Positions 26,838-36,526 of a stretch of DNA of 64,000 nucleotides are shown here, piece by piece (within the stretch, counting starts at the first letter, position 1; each line of letters begins with the position of its first letter). This DNA is from Bernardetiaceae bacterium (GTDB lineage Bacteria; Bacteroidota; Bacteroidia; Cytophagales; Thermoflexibacteraceae): NCBI GenBank assembly GCA_025056255.1, contig JANWVT010000009.1:1-64000 (forward strand), read 5' to 3'. A program made the position numbers and the translations under genes. Below the pieces are notes generated by a model. It searched no databases, was not told where the DNA came from, and was given only the letters and a program-made list of their open reading frames with translations.

Positions 26838-27395
26838 TTTATTAACCGCAAAATACCGCTAAAAAAACGGCTCTATGCAGGCTTTGTATATGCGTAAAGA
26901 TGAAATTTATGTTAAGTTTGCATACAATCATTCAAAATATCCCTTGCTGGCGTTAAAAATTACACGTAGCTGTTCAATGAAGCTTTCTTGTAAAAATTTG
27001 TATTTATACCATGCCCAAAGGAGCAAGAGTGCTCAAACTAAACCAATTTTTGCTTGAAGCAACCCTACATTTATGACAAAAATTCGAGTGCCTAAGTAAA
27101 GTTCTTAGTTATTTATTGCCCATTTTATTGTCATATTCCGACAGGCAAATCAGTAAAGTTAAGATGTCTCTAATTACGTTTGCGAAAGAGTTCCTACCAT
27201 TGTTGAAGATGCCGTTCTTTGTGTCTGTCTGTTATTTTTGCTAACTTATATTCAAAAGTTTACAACAACGCCTATTCGCCATAGTAGGCATGCTAACTGC
27301 AACAGCACTCGTGCAAGTTTTTACTAATTAGGCTCGCAAGGAAATGCAGAGAGTGTAAAAAAGTTCGGCGCGTTCTGTTAAATACTTAGCAAACT
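26838..27395. other. Gene-free AT-rich spacer
   Basis: No convincing gene, RNA or repeat was seen. It holds the divergent upstream region of the PstS-like gene. A short frame from about 27164 starts MSLITFAKEFLPLLK and stops after some 26 codons; it may be a fragment of lost coding sequence together with the decayed gene that follows. Confidence 0.5.
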
Positions 27396-27945
27396 TTGCA
27401 GGAGCATTGGAAAATTATTGCAACTACTCAACTGCTAAAGAAACAACACCCTTATGCATCTGTGATAGCAAAAATATGTTGGTTGCTCAGCCTACTTTGT
27501 TTATGTACCATGCTATATACGGGTCAGCTTACCAAGGGGCATTCGGCAATGGGCAGCGGACTTTGGCTGCTATTTTTATCAGCCATGTTTGTACTCACAT
27601 TTACAGGTATTACTGTTGCATCGGCATGGCACGGCACTTTTGCATGGATACACGCTCGTGCAAGGGCGTTGTTTATGAGTAGCAGTGGGTTGGTTGATAG
27701 GCATCAGCGGGATAGCAGTTTCCGTTCTGAGTCAGGAACATGTTAATTTGCTGGCACAAACCCACGTGCGGTATCAGTAGCGTTTCGATTGGCGCCTGTG
27801 CTATTGCTGGCAAGATATGGGCTACAATGGTGCAGCAGCCATGCCACTAGCTTACTTGTTTTTGCGCGGTTTGCTGCTAATAGGACGCTTGATGTGTACA
27901 TTCACGCTGATGGTGTGGTTGCTTGGAATGGCATCGGGTAAGTGA
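27396..27945 (+). pseudogene. Decayed membrane-protein gene (frameshift plus nonsense)
   Basis: A hydrophobic reading frame starting near 27396 has segments ICWLLSLLCLCTMLYTG and LWLLFLSAMFVLTFTGI. At about 27680 the hydrophobic pattern passes to another frame (VGWLIGISGIAVSVLSQ), then meets TAG at 27778-27780. The same frame continues beyond it (PLAYLFLRGLLLIGRLM, FTLMVWLLGMASGK) to TGA at 27943-27945. This is best explained as one multi-span membrane protein broken by an indel and a stop. No family was recognised, and two small adjacent genes remain possible. Confidence 0.5.
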
Positions 27946-28015
27946 GCAAGCTATTTCGTTCGAATTGCGTAAATCTACTAATTTTACATCTACAACAACC
28001 AATAACAAAACTCAT

Positions 28016-29197
28016 ATGAACACAATAACATTTAATAATCGCCTACAAACATGCTTGTTGTGGGTAGCACTTGTTTTGTTGAATGCATGTAATAAAAAAA
28101 GTGAAGAGATAGCCCCGCAATATTTAATAGAATCAACTACGGTTGCTGAGGTAAACAGAAGTGAGATTAATCAAAGAATTCCCGGTATTCCACTAATAGC
28201 CACTCTGACTAATTTTGATGTGCGCGCTGTGCGAATTGTTTACCGCACCAAAGACCCTGATGGACAGGAAGTTCGCGCCTCTGGCATTCTGATTTTTCCT
28301 ACTAATCCTAACCGTCCGCTGGCGTTGTTAAGTCATCAACACGGCACCATTACTAACGATAACCAAGCTCCTTCTAACTACACCAACCAAAGCGAGGCTT
28401 GGTCAATTGGAACAGTATTAGCCTCAGCAGGTTATGTGGTTGCTGCTCCTGATTATTTGGGCTATGGTGTTTCTCGCAATATTCCGCATCCCTACGAGCA
28501 TGCTAAAAATACGGCGCAGGTTTGCTTAGATATGCTTCGTGCAGCTAAAGAGTATTGTCGCATCAATCGCATTCAGCTCAACGACAAACTTTTCCTGACT
28601 GGCTACTCGCAAGGTGGCAACGCTACTATGGCACTGCACAAAAAAATTGAAGAAGAAGCATCTAACGAATTTCGCGTAACAGCAAGCGCGCCTGGCGCAG
28701 GGGCTTATCACAAAACAGGATTTGCAGATTTTTTAGTCAATACCAATCAGCCTCAGCCCTCTATCAATTTGTATCTGTGGGTGTTGGATACTTATAACCG
28801 GATTTATAAAATCAATCGTCCGTGGACGGCAATGCTTACTCAGCCCTCGGCAGCAGCAGTACAAGCCAATGGCGTGTTTACATTGGTAAATCCTAACCCA
28901 CAACAATTGTTTACTGCCGAGTTTGCAGCAGGTATTCGCAACCGCACCGATGCAGCGTTTATCAACGCTTTTCGCGACAACGACGTTCATGATTGGCGCC
29001 CACAAGCTCCTGTGCGCCTTTATCATGGCACAGCAGATACCACAGTGCCAATATTTCACTCGCGCAATGCGCTCGATGCTATGCGCCGGCGAGGGGCTGC
29101 CGATGTACAGTTAGTTGAAATTCCCGGCGGCGACCACATCTCTGCCATTCAGCAATACATCTTTGGCATGTTCTTCTTCTTTGCAGGATTGCAGTAG
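28016..29197 (+). CDS. Alpha/beta hydrolase lipoprotein, lipase/esterase-like
   Basis: 393 residues. The N-terminus (LLWVALVLLNACNKK) is a lipoprotein signal with Cys near residue 21, placing it in the envelope. The hydrolase fold shows the nucleophile elbow GYSQGG (about residue 200), PVRLYHGTADTTVP with the acid Asp, and GGDHISA with the catalytic His near the C-terminus. The overall arrangement, with the early LLSHQHGT and VVAAPDYLGYGVS, resembles secreted lipases/feruloyl-type esterases. Substrate unknown. The ATG at 28016 begins the signal; an upstream start at 27923 would run through the pseudogene's 3' end. Confidence 0.88.
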   Translation: MNTITFNNRLQTCLLWVALVLLNACNKKSEEIAPQYLIESTTVAEVNRSEINQRIPGIPLIATLTNFDVRAVRIVYRTKDPDGQEVRASGILIFPTNPNRPLALLSHQHGTITNDNQAPSNYTNQSEAWSIGTVLASAGYVVAAPDYLGYGVSRNIPHPYEHAKNTAQVCLDMLRAAKEYCRINRIQLNDKLFLTGYSQGGNATMALHKKIEEEASNEFRVTASAPGAGAYHKTGFADFLVNTNQPQPSINLYLWVLDTYNRIYKINRPWTAMLTQPSAAAVQANGVFTLVNPNPQQLFTAEFAAGIRNRTDAAFINAFRDNDVHDWRPQAPVRLYHGTADTTVPIFHSRNALDAMRRRGAADVQLVEIPGGDHISAIQQYIFGMFFFFAGLQ

Positions 29198-29802
29198 CTC
29201 AGGGCAACTCCTTAGCTACACATACAGCCCCAAACACAGTGATGTGCACAGCGGCTATACAATGTTTATGCAAAAATCCTCAAATTACTGCTACCAACCG
29301 AACAGATTTATAACAAAATGCGCCGCTTCCAAGCAGTACAGCAAGCACAACCGTAAGCTGGTAAACTGCGAGAGGCGGCTCATTTTTTAGTCTTTCTCAA
29401 ACCGATTGTCAACCCAAGAAGAATGCTTTCGAAATATCGGACGAGAAAAACGGTTACACATGGCAGCACTTTTTTGCACTACCTTATCGAGCTGAAAATA
29501 TGAGTGAGAAGAGTAGTTTCACAGGCATGGTTGGGTAACGCAAATTTGTATAATTAGAGGTTGAAAAAGTATATTAGCTGAGAAAAGCATGTTCCTGTTT
29601 TGCTTTTTTCAAAGCAAGTATTTGCTGCCATGCCAAGGGCTTGCTTGTGCATACACAAACAATGGCAAGTTTACCTTCAAGTACGAATTTGACAAAACAG
29701 ACCTTACCAAAACTTAAATAACTACCAAGGGCATCGGATAGAGTTGCAACTTTGCGTTCTGTAGCCTAACCTACAGAAAACGCAAAGTTGTGCGTACAAT
29801 TA
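29198..29802. other. Gene-free spacer of about 600 bases
   Basis: No supported gene or RNA was found between the lipase-like gene and the GCS2-CBS gene. Short open frames here lack starts, domains or consistent composition. The only clear structure is the hairpin at 29747-29790. Confidence 0.5.
29747..29790 (-). terminator. Long hairpin downstream of the GCS2-CBS gene
   Basis: Arms CAACTTTGCGTTCTGTAG and CTACAGAAAACGCAAAGTTG pair over 18 bases with a two-base bulge and a 6-base loop, 13 bases past the gene's stop. No T tract follows on the minus strand, so it may act as a mRNA-end stabiliser as much as a terminator. Confidence 0.6.
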
Positions 29803-31758
29803 CTACACAAGCCCACCGTTTTCTTTCTTTTTGCTATTGCTGCGCTTTTGTGCAAGTCGTTTAAGCAAGCTCGCGGTGATATCCAAAAAGTTAGATTCGG
29901 TAATAATACCCACTAAACTATCTTTGTTAACGACGGGTAGGCAACCCAGTTGATGTTTGCGCATCAGTTCCATAGCTTCATAAATAGTAGCCTGTGGAGT
30001 AACAGTAATCGGATTTTTGACCATTAGTTCTTCTACGCGCGTATCGTTGTTGTCGGGGTAGCGGCTTTTGCGCAGGAAGTGCCGCAGCAACGCGCGCGAG
30101 GAAATAAGCCCAATAAGCCGCCCTTGGTCGTCTTCTACGGGCATGTAGCGAATGCGCTTCCAGTCAATAATATCGGCACTAAGTTCTACCAAATCATCTT
30201 TTTTGACAGTGAAAAGGTCGGTGGTCATAAATTCTTCTACGAGCATGTTGGTAGGCTCGTATTCTACAATATCGCTGGTGCTAGCATCTTTCCACTGATG
30301 CACGGGTAGGTTTTGCTGCTGATTTTTAATCATGGCAGCGGTAATAGCAGCTGTTGCTTCTTCTTTGGTGGTTTCTTTAATGAGTTTGGCATAAGAGTTC
30401 ACAATCCATCGAGAGCCAGTAATACCTGTTTCGTTGCGCGCTTCAATAATGCCAATGTATTTTTCAATATCGTCTTGGGCAATATTGGCTTTTTTGAGTC
30501 CTTCTTTGGCGAGTGGTATGAGCTCTTTGCGAATGAGTTCCATGTCAATAATTTTCTGTCCATTGAACCAAGTAAATTTAGAGCCCAGTCCCACGCGAGC
30601 AGCTGCTAAGAAGTTAGATTTTGCATCGTCAAAGTCCATAAGTTTAGTAACATCGCCGTAGGCGTCTTCAAAGCCATTCATCAACCCAATCCAAAAAGCA
30701 GCATTGGCAACCTCGTCTACTACCGTAGGTCCGGAGGGAAACACGCGATTTTCGATGCGGAGGTGAGGTTTCCCATTAGGGCTGATGCCATAGCAAGCCC
30801 TGTTCCAACGATAGACGGTCGAGTTGTGAATGTTCAACGCTCTTAGGCGTGGCGTTTGTCCGTTGCGCACACATTCCAACACATCTTCTTCAATATCGGA
30901 CATGAAAATGACGCGAAAGCGCATGATGTCTTCTTTGTACATGTCTAACAACGAACCTTTCAGCCATTGGCTACCGAAGGTTACACGGGGGCTTCGCTCG
31001 CGTAGGTGTTCGGAAGCGATGCGGGTATCGATGGACTGCCGAAACAAAGCGATGCGGGTTTCTGCCCACAAGCGCTTGCCAAATAGCATAGGAGAGTTGG
31101 TGGCAATAGCTAACACGGGCGCTGCAATTGCCTGAGCGATATTGTACTTTCTAACAAAATCTTCTGGTTTAATTTGCAAGTGTACTTGAAAGCTTGTATT
31201 GCAAGCCTCTATTAAGGCAGAATCTACCACTACGTTCAGTTCGTCGAGTCCTTCTATGCGCACCTCGTAGCGATTGCCCCGCATCATATTGATGGCTTCC
31301 ATTAAGGAATAGTAGCGGTCTACAGGGGTCAGATTTTCTAAATTGATATCAAACTTGCGAATAGTAGGCAAAATACCTGTGAGCACTGCTTGGGTGTCGT
31401 GTTCCTGAGTAACGCCTTGAAGGGTACGCATCAGCCCTAGCAGGTTGTTTTCCAGTTCAGAAAAACAGTTGCCTTCAAAAATAAGAGGCGGCACATTGGC
31501 TTCAATGTTAAACTTGGCAAGTTCAGTGACAAAATTAGGATGTTTGAGCTGTTCGAGCAGTTCCATATTTACTGGTGCAGGCTTGCAGTGCCGGTCTACT
31601 AAGCACATTTCCTGTTCTGCTCCAATGCGTATTACATCGGTTTCAAACCATCCTTCGCGAAGCATAATGTCTAATGCTTCTACGTCTTTCAGCAAATAGC
31701 GTGTAAACCGATTCAGGTCGGTATGTGTTTTAGCTAATCGTACCCTCAGATCGCCCAT
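29803..31758 (-). CDS. GCS2-type glutamate-cysteine ligase-like protein fused to a CBS pair
   Basis: 651 residues. Residues ~40-480 resemble the GCS2 carboxylate-amine ligase family (IRIGAEQEMCLVD near 45; NTSFQVHLQIKPEDF; RIENRVFPSGPTVVDEVAN). The family makes gamma-glutamyl amide bonds using ATP. Residues ~505-640 form two CBS motifs (EFMTTDLFTVKKDD, RYMPVEDDQGRLIGLIS; ELMVKNPITVTPQATI, LGCLPVVNKDSLVGIITES), which usually bind adenine nucleotides and regulate attached enzymes. A ligase gated by energy charge is therefore likely. No signal peptide, so cytosolic. The substrates are not decidable from sequence. Monocistronic, with a hairpin after the stop. Confidence 0.85.
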   Translation of the reverse strand: MGDLRVRLAKTHTDLNRFTRYLLKDVEALDIMLREGWFETDVIRIGAEQEMCLVDRHCKPAPVNMELLEQLKHPNFVTELAKFNIEANVPPLIFEGNCFSELENNLLGLMRTLQGVTQEHDTQAVLTGILPTIRKFDINLENLTPVDRYYSLMEAINMMRGNRYEVRIEGLDELNVVVDSALIEACNTSFQVHLQIKPEDFVRKYNIAQAIAAPVLAIATNSPMLFGKRLWAETRIALFRQSIDTRIASEHLRERSPRVTFGSQWLKGSLLDMYKEDIMRFRVIFMSDIEEDVLECVRNGQTPRLRALNIHNSTVYRWNRACYGISPNGKPHLRIENRVFPSGPTVVDEVANAAFWIGLMNGFEDAYGDVTKLMDFDDAKSNFLAAARVGLGSKFTWFNGQKIIDMELIRKELIPLAKEGLKKANIAQDDIEKYIGIIEARNETGITGSRWIVNSYAKLIKETTKEEATAAITAAMIKNQQQNLPVHQWKDASTSDIVEYEPTNMLVEEFMTTDLFTVKKDDLVELSADIIDWKRIRYMPVEDDQGRLIGLISSRALLRHFLRKSRYPDNNDTRVEELMVKNPITVTPQATIYEAMELMRKHQLGCLPVVNKDSLVGIITESNFLDITASLLKRLAQKRSNSKKKENGGLV

Positions 31759-31836
31759 AATGTTTGTTGATAATTTGAAGTGAATTGTTGCTTGTTAAAG
31801 TAACGCAATAGGAAAAACAAAAGCAATGGACTGGCA

Positions 31837-32686
31837 TCAAGGCAACCAGTAATTTGTTTGAAGCCACTTTTCGCACAGTTTTGTCCATGCAGCCACCGGC
31901 AGCGACAGGTTGTCTGCCATGCCATAGCCGTGCCCGCCTTGGGCAAACAGATGCATCTCTACTGGAACGCCTTTGGCTTTGAGTGCTATGTAAAACGCAA
32001 TGCTGTTTTGTGCATCTACCGGGTCATCAGTTGTATGCACTAAAAAGGTAGGAGGTGTTTGTTCGTTTACCCACAATTCAGCAGAAAAAGCCGCTATTAA
32101 CTGATTGTCAGGATGCTCACCAAGTAGTGCTGCTCGTGAGCCAATATGCACTATTGGTGCTGCCATGCTAATGACTGGATAAATGAGCATCATTAAATCT
32201 GGGCGGAGAACATTTTGCTCCCCCCATTTCACTCCTGCCATAGCTGCTAAGTGTCCGCCTGACAAGTCGGATGGCTTGTTGTAAGTCGTACAAGGGTACA
32301 AAAGCGGGCTGCTCCATTGCCCTTGCATCGGGCAGGCGATAGTGCAATACGGCTGCAGCAATCCCTAAGCTATTGAGCCACTGGGCTACAGCCGTGCCCT
32401 CGTGTTTATTTACTAAAACGCGATAACCACCTCCCGGACAGATAATGATAATAGGGTTAACATTTTTTTGTAGGGCTGGCAAAAACAATTTGAGATAGGG
32501 GCTTGTTACGCCACTGACAAGGTCAATATCGGGAGTTAGTGACTTCATAGTTTGTACAATACCGTGCCCCTCCTTAGCAAATGGTATTGGGTTGTTTGGA
32601 TAAATCGGAATAGAGTCAACGTGCTGGGCGGCTATTTGTTGGATGCCTGCTAACAATAGTAGTCCTAAAAACCAACCATTTTTCAT
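31837..32686 (-). pseudogene. Broken alpha/beta hydrolase (BD-FAE/xylan-esterase-like), internal deletion with frameshift
   Basis: The 5' part encodes a signal peptide (MKNGWFLGLLLLAGIQQIAAQ), the oxyanion motif CPGGGY and VLHYRLPDA, ending at DLQQAIRLVRR. The 3' part, in another frame, resumes at SGGHLAAMAG and keeps the acid Asp (HTTDDPVDA) and His (GGHGYGMA). In family members about 15-20 residues carrying the GxSxG elbow separate these two blocks; here they are missing and the frame changes near 32258-32266. A deletion whose length is not a multiple of three explains this. The protein should be inactive. Similar esterases are usually secreted polysaccharide- or feruloyl-esterases. Confidence 0.8.
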
Positions 32687-32747
32687 TGTTCTTCGAATAA
32701 CAAAGTGAATATGTGAATTTCTGACAACAATTTACCAGTAAAGAGTT

Positions 32748-33506
32748 ATGAAAAAATGCCTGTTTTTCCTGATTATGTTGACAGGATGGTTGATGAGGGT
32801 GCAGGCGCAATCTGTTTATCAAGATGTTATTTATTTGAAGAGTGGGGGAGTGATAAAAGGAGAGTTAGTAAGTATTGATAATGCAGTTTTGAAGGTTCGC
32901 ACACACAACGATAGCCAGACAGAACTATCTATGGAGGATGTGCAACGAATTGTCAAACAGCCATGCAATACGTTAGCAACAGATTCTATAAAGCCAAGTA
33001 GATTTAAAGGGCAAGGCATGGCTGTTTTTCATGAAATAGGTTACGGCAACAGCACGGGTATGCTACGAACCTCGCGCGGTTCATTCAACTACATCTCCCA
33101 AAGCTATACCTTTTTAACAGGCGTGGGAGTACATGTGGCTGAACACGCCCTATTGGCGTTGGGAACAGGATACGGACAGCTGACCCCAGACCGGAAAATA
33201 GTGCCCTTATTTGCAGAATTGCGTACGCACATACTACACCAACCCTTATCTCCTTATTTGCTTTTACGTACCGGCTACTCAATGGGCTGGCGCGACAGCC
33301 TTTCAGGTGCAGACTGGGGCGGTGCCATGTTTGAAGCAGCGGCAGGCATAAGGATACACCTAACATGGCAACATGCGCTCTATGCACACGTTGGTTTTCA
33401 ACAACAGCAGCAACGAATCGAGTTAATCAATTTAATCACGCGCAACATTTGGTCAGAAAAAGCCAACTATCAGTTCTGGGGCTTTCGCATAGGGGTGCTA
33501 TTTTAG
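32748..33506 (+). CDS. Exported protein with LSm/SH3-like start and barrel-like body, unknown
   Basis: 252 residues with a signal peptide (MKKCLFFLIMLTGWLMRVQAQ). Residues ~25-70 (DVIYLKSGGVIKGELVSID, LSMEDVQRIVK) match a small beta domain common in Bacteroidota envelope proteins, written as V.LK.G..I.G.... The rest has alternating aromatic/glycine strands ending FWGFRIGVLF, as in small outer-membrane barrels. No function can be named. It is divergent from the broken esterase gene and is followed 44 bases later by a DUF2147 gene. Confidence 0.75.
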   Translation: MKKCLFFLIMLTGWLMRVQAQSVYQDVIYLKSGGVIKGELVSIDNAVLKVRTHNDSQTELSMEDVQRIVKQPCNTLATDSIKPSRFKGQGMAVFHEIGYGNSTGMLRTSRGSFNYISQSYTFLTGVGVHVAEHALLALGTGYGQLTPDRKIVPLFAELRTHILHQPLSPYLLLRTGYSMGWRDSLSGADWGGAMFEAAAGIRIHLTWQHALYAHVGFQQQQQRIELINLITRNIWSEKANYQFWGFRIGVLF

Positions 33507-33550
33507 AAATGAATGAAATCGGATAACTTGCGTTTTGATTAAACCCAACT

Positions 33551-34033
33551 ATGTTGACTATGGAAATGAAAAAATGGCAACTCTTTACATGGACAGCCGT
33601 GGCAATAGTGTGTTGCTATTTGTTTTTGAACACCTATGCCAACGACAAATATGCCGATGCCATTATAGGAGTATGGAAAACAGGTTCGGGCAAAGGCATG
33701 GTGCGCATCTACAAAGAAGGAAATAAGTACTACGGAAAAATTGTGTGGCTGAAAGAACCTAACGATGAAAACGGAAAACCTAAGGTAGACAAGAACAATA
33801 GCGATGAATCGCTGCGTAATCGCCCGCTGTTAGGATTAGTCAATCTGCGCGACTTTGTTTACAAAGGCAATAAAGTATGGGAAGACGGACGCATCTACGA
33901 CCCCGAAAATGGCAACGATTACAGCTGTGAAATGAAACTCACCGACGAGAATACGCTGGAAGTACGCGGCTACATTGGGGTATCGCTGTTCGGCAGAACA
34001 GATATATGGAAACGTCAAGTAAAGAAAGATTAG
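33551..34033 (+). CDS. DUF2147 exported protein
   Basis: Up to 160 residues, with an N-terminal hydrophobic segment (LFTWTAVAIVCCYLFL) serving as signal or anchor. The mature part has the DUF2147 pattern: IIGVWKTGSGKGMVRIYKEG, YYGKIVWLKEP, then GRIYDPENGNDYSCEMKL and the closing GRTDIWKR. This family of small beta-barrel-like periplasmic proteins has no established role. Starts at 33551, 33560 and 33566 are all in frame; the outermost is given here. Its end overlaps the region just before the next gene, so cotranscription is likely. Confidence 0.85.
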   Translation: MLTMEMKKWQLFTWTAVAIVCCYLFLNTYANDKYADAIIGVWKTGSGKGMVRIYKEGNKYYGKIVWLKEPNDENGKPKVDKNNSDESLRNRPLLGLVNLRDFVYKGNKVWEDGRIYDPENGNDYSCEMKLTDENTLEVRGYIGVSLFGRTDIWKRQVKKD

Positions 34034-34038
34034 GCTCT

Positions 34039-35142
34039 ATGTTATTTAGAATCAGCTCTTTGTCAGCACAAGCAGTATGCCTTGGGGCACTGCTTGTGTG
34101 TACTTTATATACTGCTAACCCATTGGTAGCACAAACTGACACCACTAAGGTAGAAGAAGATTTTGATCAGTACAGTCAATATGGCGACGACGAGAGCGTG
34201 AAGCGCTATTGTACCCAAAAAGTACAATATCTTAGTCCAACCAAACTCATCAGCATAGGCTATGAACTGCAGCTGCCGCAGACCATTAACACCTCTTTTG
34301 CCTCTTTTGGAACAAGCACATTGCCATCAGAAGGAAACCCAACTGCTACCTTTCTTTCACACGGCTTGCGCTTAGGAGCTAATTTCCCCGTTATCTCGCG
34401 CAGCAGCATTATTATCAACTTAGGCGTCAACTATTACGAAAGTCGCATGGCGTTCGAAAACCAAGCTGCGGTGAACAACGCTATGCATCGCGCCCTGAAA
34501 GAGCGCGGGTTACGCACCACAGGGCTAATGGCAACTATTTTTAAGCCGCTGAACGAAAAAAACTTTGTTATTGTAGCAGCCAATGCCGACCTAAATGGCA
34601 ACTATAATTTTGCCGATGTGCAGCCGCTCAGCACATTGCGCTATAGCATCTTAGGTATTTACGGATGGAAAAAATCTGACAAATTGATGTGGGGCTTAGG
34701 GTGGGCACGTACTTACCGACTTGGCGAAGTAAACAATACGGTCCCCCTGTTGATGTATAACCGCACCTTTAACGACCGTTGGGGCATAGAAGCCCTGCTA
34801 CCCGCCCGCCTGAACATACGCCACAACTTTTCGCCTACTTCGCTTTTGCTATTGGGTTATGAGTTAGAAGGTAACTCGTATCACATTCGTACGACAAGTA
34901 GCGACCCTTTCAGCCAACGCATCAACGGAGCCGAAATCCGGCGCTCGGAGCTAAAAGCACGACTCACTTACGAGCGACAAATTTCAGGCTTTATTTGGCT
35001 TTCTGCACAAGCTGGTATACGGATGAATGCCAATTTCAACGTATCGGCAACAGAGCGCGCCCCTCGCCGCGACTACATTGTAACCAATACGCTTAGCAAT
35101 CCGCTGTTCTTTGCTTTTAGCATCAACTTAGTGAGTCCCTAA
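34039..35142 (+). CDS. Outer-membrane beta-barrel protein, unknown function
   Basis: 367 residues starting MLFRISSLSAQ, with a signal peptide ending near LVAQT. The body is a series of amphipathic strands (LSIGYELQLP-like, GLRLGANFPV, SIIINLGVNYYES, MWGLGWARTYRLG) and the last residues FFAFSINLVSP form a final strand. It may belong to a Bacteroidota-specific barrel family such as DUF6268, a tentative assignment. The ATG at 34039 is preferred over 34006, which lies within the DUF2147 gene and adds a charged stretch before the signal. It starts 5 bases after that gene's stop. Confidence 0.75.
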   Translation: MLFRISSLSAQAVCLGALLVCTLYTANPLVAQTDTTKVEEDFDQYSQYGDDESVKRYCTQKVQYLSPTKLISIGYELQLPQTINTSFASFGTSTLPSEGNPTATFLSHGLRLGANFPVISRSSIIINLGVNYYESRMAFENQAAVNNAMHRALKERGLRTTGLMATIFKPLNEKNFVIVAANADLNGNYNFADVQPLSTLRYSILGIYGWKKSDKLMWGLGWARTYRLGEVNNTVPLLMYNRTFNDRWGIEALLPARLNIRHNFSPTSLLLLGYELEGNSYHIRTTSSDPFSQRINGAEIRRSELKARLTYERQISGFIWLSAQAGIRMNANFNVSATERAPRRDYIVTNTLSNPLFFAFSINLVSP

Positions 35143-35225
35143 GGTAGAAATAGATGACGCTGGCAATGCACATACCAATGCAAAGAGCTATCTTGCCGAA
35201 TACTTAGACAAATGCCGATTGCATA

Positions 35226-36353
35226 ATGACCCTCTGCTTTGCCGATTACTTTGGAAAGCCCACTTGGACTGCCGATGCCATTTTGCAAATGACAAACGAA
35301 GAGGTAGCTTCTTATGAGGGCATCTATCGGGCAGCTTTGCAGTTTAGTCGCTCATGGTTACAAGGGCAGGAAACTTTTCAATTGTTTACATCTGGCTCTA
35401 CGGGAACACCTCAGCCTGTGGCAATAAGCCGCCTACAAATGCTGGCAAGTATTCGCGCTACAGCAGCTGCCTTGCAACTAAGCAGTGGACAGTCAGCATT
35501 AGTTTGTCTCAATCCTGCTTACGTAGCTGGCATCATGATGCTAGCACGCGGGTGGCAACTGGGGTTGCATATGTATTTGGTAGCCCCTACTTCGCGTCCG
35601 TTGCAACATTTTGACACCCACATGCGCTTCGACTTTGTAGCCATGGTGCCTTTGCAACTTCAACAAAGCATCTGCCATCAGCCCGACAAGTACATTTTAG
35701 ACCGCTGTGGCAACATTATTGTCGGCGGAGCGGCTATGAACGTTGCCTTAGAGCAAGCAACTCAGTCTGTTCGCGCTACCGTTTACGCTACTTTTGGAAT
35801 GACTGAAACAGTCTCGCACATTGCTTTGCGACGCATCAACGGCAAGCACCCCGAAGCTGATTATGGCTTGTTGCCCAACATAACCGCCCAAACTGATGAA
35901 CGCAGTTGTTTAATGATTTGCGGAGAGGTAACACAAGGGCGGTGGATAACTACTAACGACATAGTAACTTTTACTGCACCGCGCCGATTCCGTTTTGAAG
36001 GACGCGCTGATTTTGTCATCAATTCAGGAGGTATCAAAATCTTTCCCGAAAAATTGGAACAGCAAATTGCCGCTCTCCAAATACCTGCCTTGCAAAACAA
36101 GCGCTTTATTATTACAGCGCAGCCCGACGAGCAGTTAGGCGAACAAGTTGTATTGGTAGTAGAAACGAACCAATTGCCTAATGTGGAACAAATCGTACAA
36201 TGCTTGAAGGAGAAGCTACCGCGCTACCATGCTCCGCAGCACATTTTCTGCTTACCTCAGTTTCCGCAAACAGCTACGGGAAAAGTAAACAGGAAAGAGT
36301 TGCAGCAGCTCATTACCGATGCTTCCTCAGCAAACTCCAGTGCGAATATCTAA
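35226..36353 (+). CDS. menE: O-succinylbenzoate--CoA ligase-like AMP-binding enzyme (menaquinone synthesis)
   Basis: 375 residues, the short form typical of Bacteroidota MenE. The adenylate-forming signature LFTSGSTGTPQPVAI lies near residues 56-70, ATFGMTETVSHIALR near 195, and the hinge FEGRADFVINSGGIKIFPEKLE near 258-280. The C-terminal lysine context is TGKVNRKEL. MenE activates o-succinylbenzoate to its CoA ester in the cytosol for menaquinone synthesis. No other men gene is in view, so the assignment rests on length and motif resemblance; another acyl-CoA ligase specificity is possible. Confidence 0.82.
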   Translation: MTLCFADYFGKPTWTADAILQMTNEEVASYEGIYRAALQFSRSWLQGQETFQLFTSGSTGTPQPVAISRLQMLASIRATAAALQLSSGQSALVCLNPAYVAGIMMLARGWQLGLHMYLVAPTSRPLQHFDTHMRFDFVAMVPLQLQQSICHQPDKYILDRCGNIIVGGAAMNVALEQATQSVRATVYATFGMTETVSHIALRRINGKHPEADYGLLPNITAQTDERSCLMICGEVTQGRWITTNDIVTFTAPRRFRFEGRADFVINSGGIKIFPEKLEQQIAALQIPALQNKRFIITAQPDEQLGEQVVLVVETNQLPNVEQIVQCLKEKLPRYHAPQHIFCLPQFPQTATGKVNRKELQQLITDASSANSSANI

Positions 36354-36526
36354 TCTACATAACGCGCATGGGGCAAGAGGGCTCCAAGCAAGAATTATCC
36401 AACAACATATTTACTGCACTTGTCGAAGGAAATGTTTTGTGCATCATACTGGTTAGATAGCAAGCACGACCCACGCCGTAGCATGTGCTTTCACCAATAA
36501 ATGGCGGCAAAACCTTCGGATGCCAT

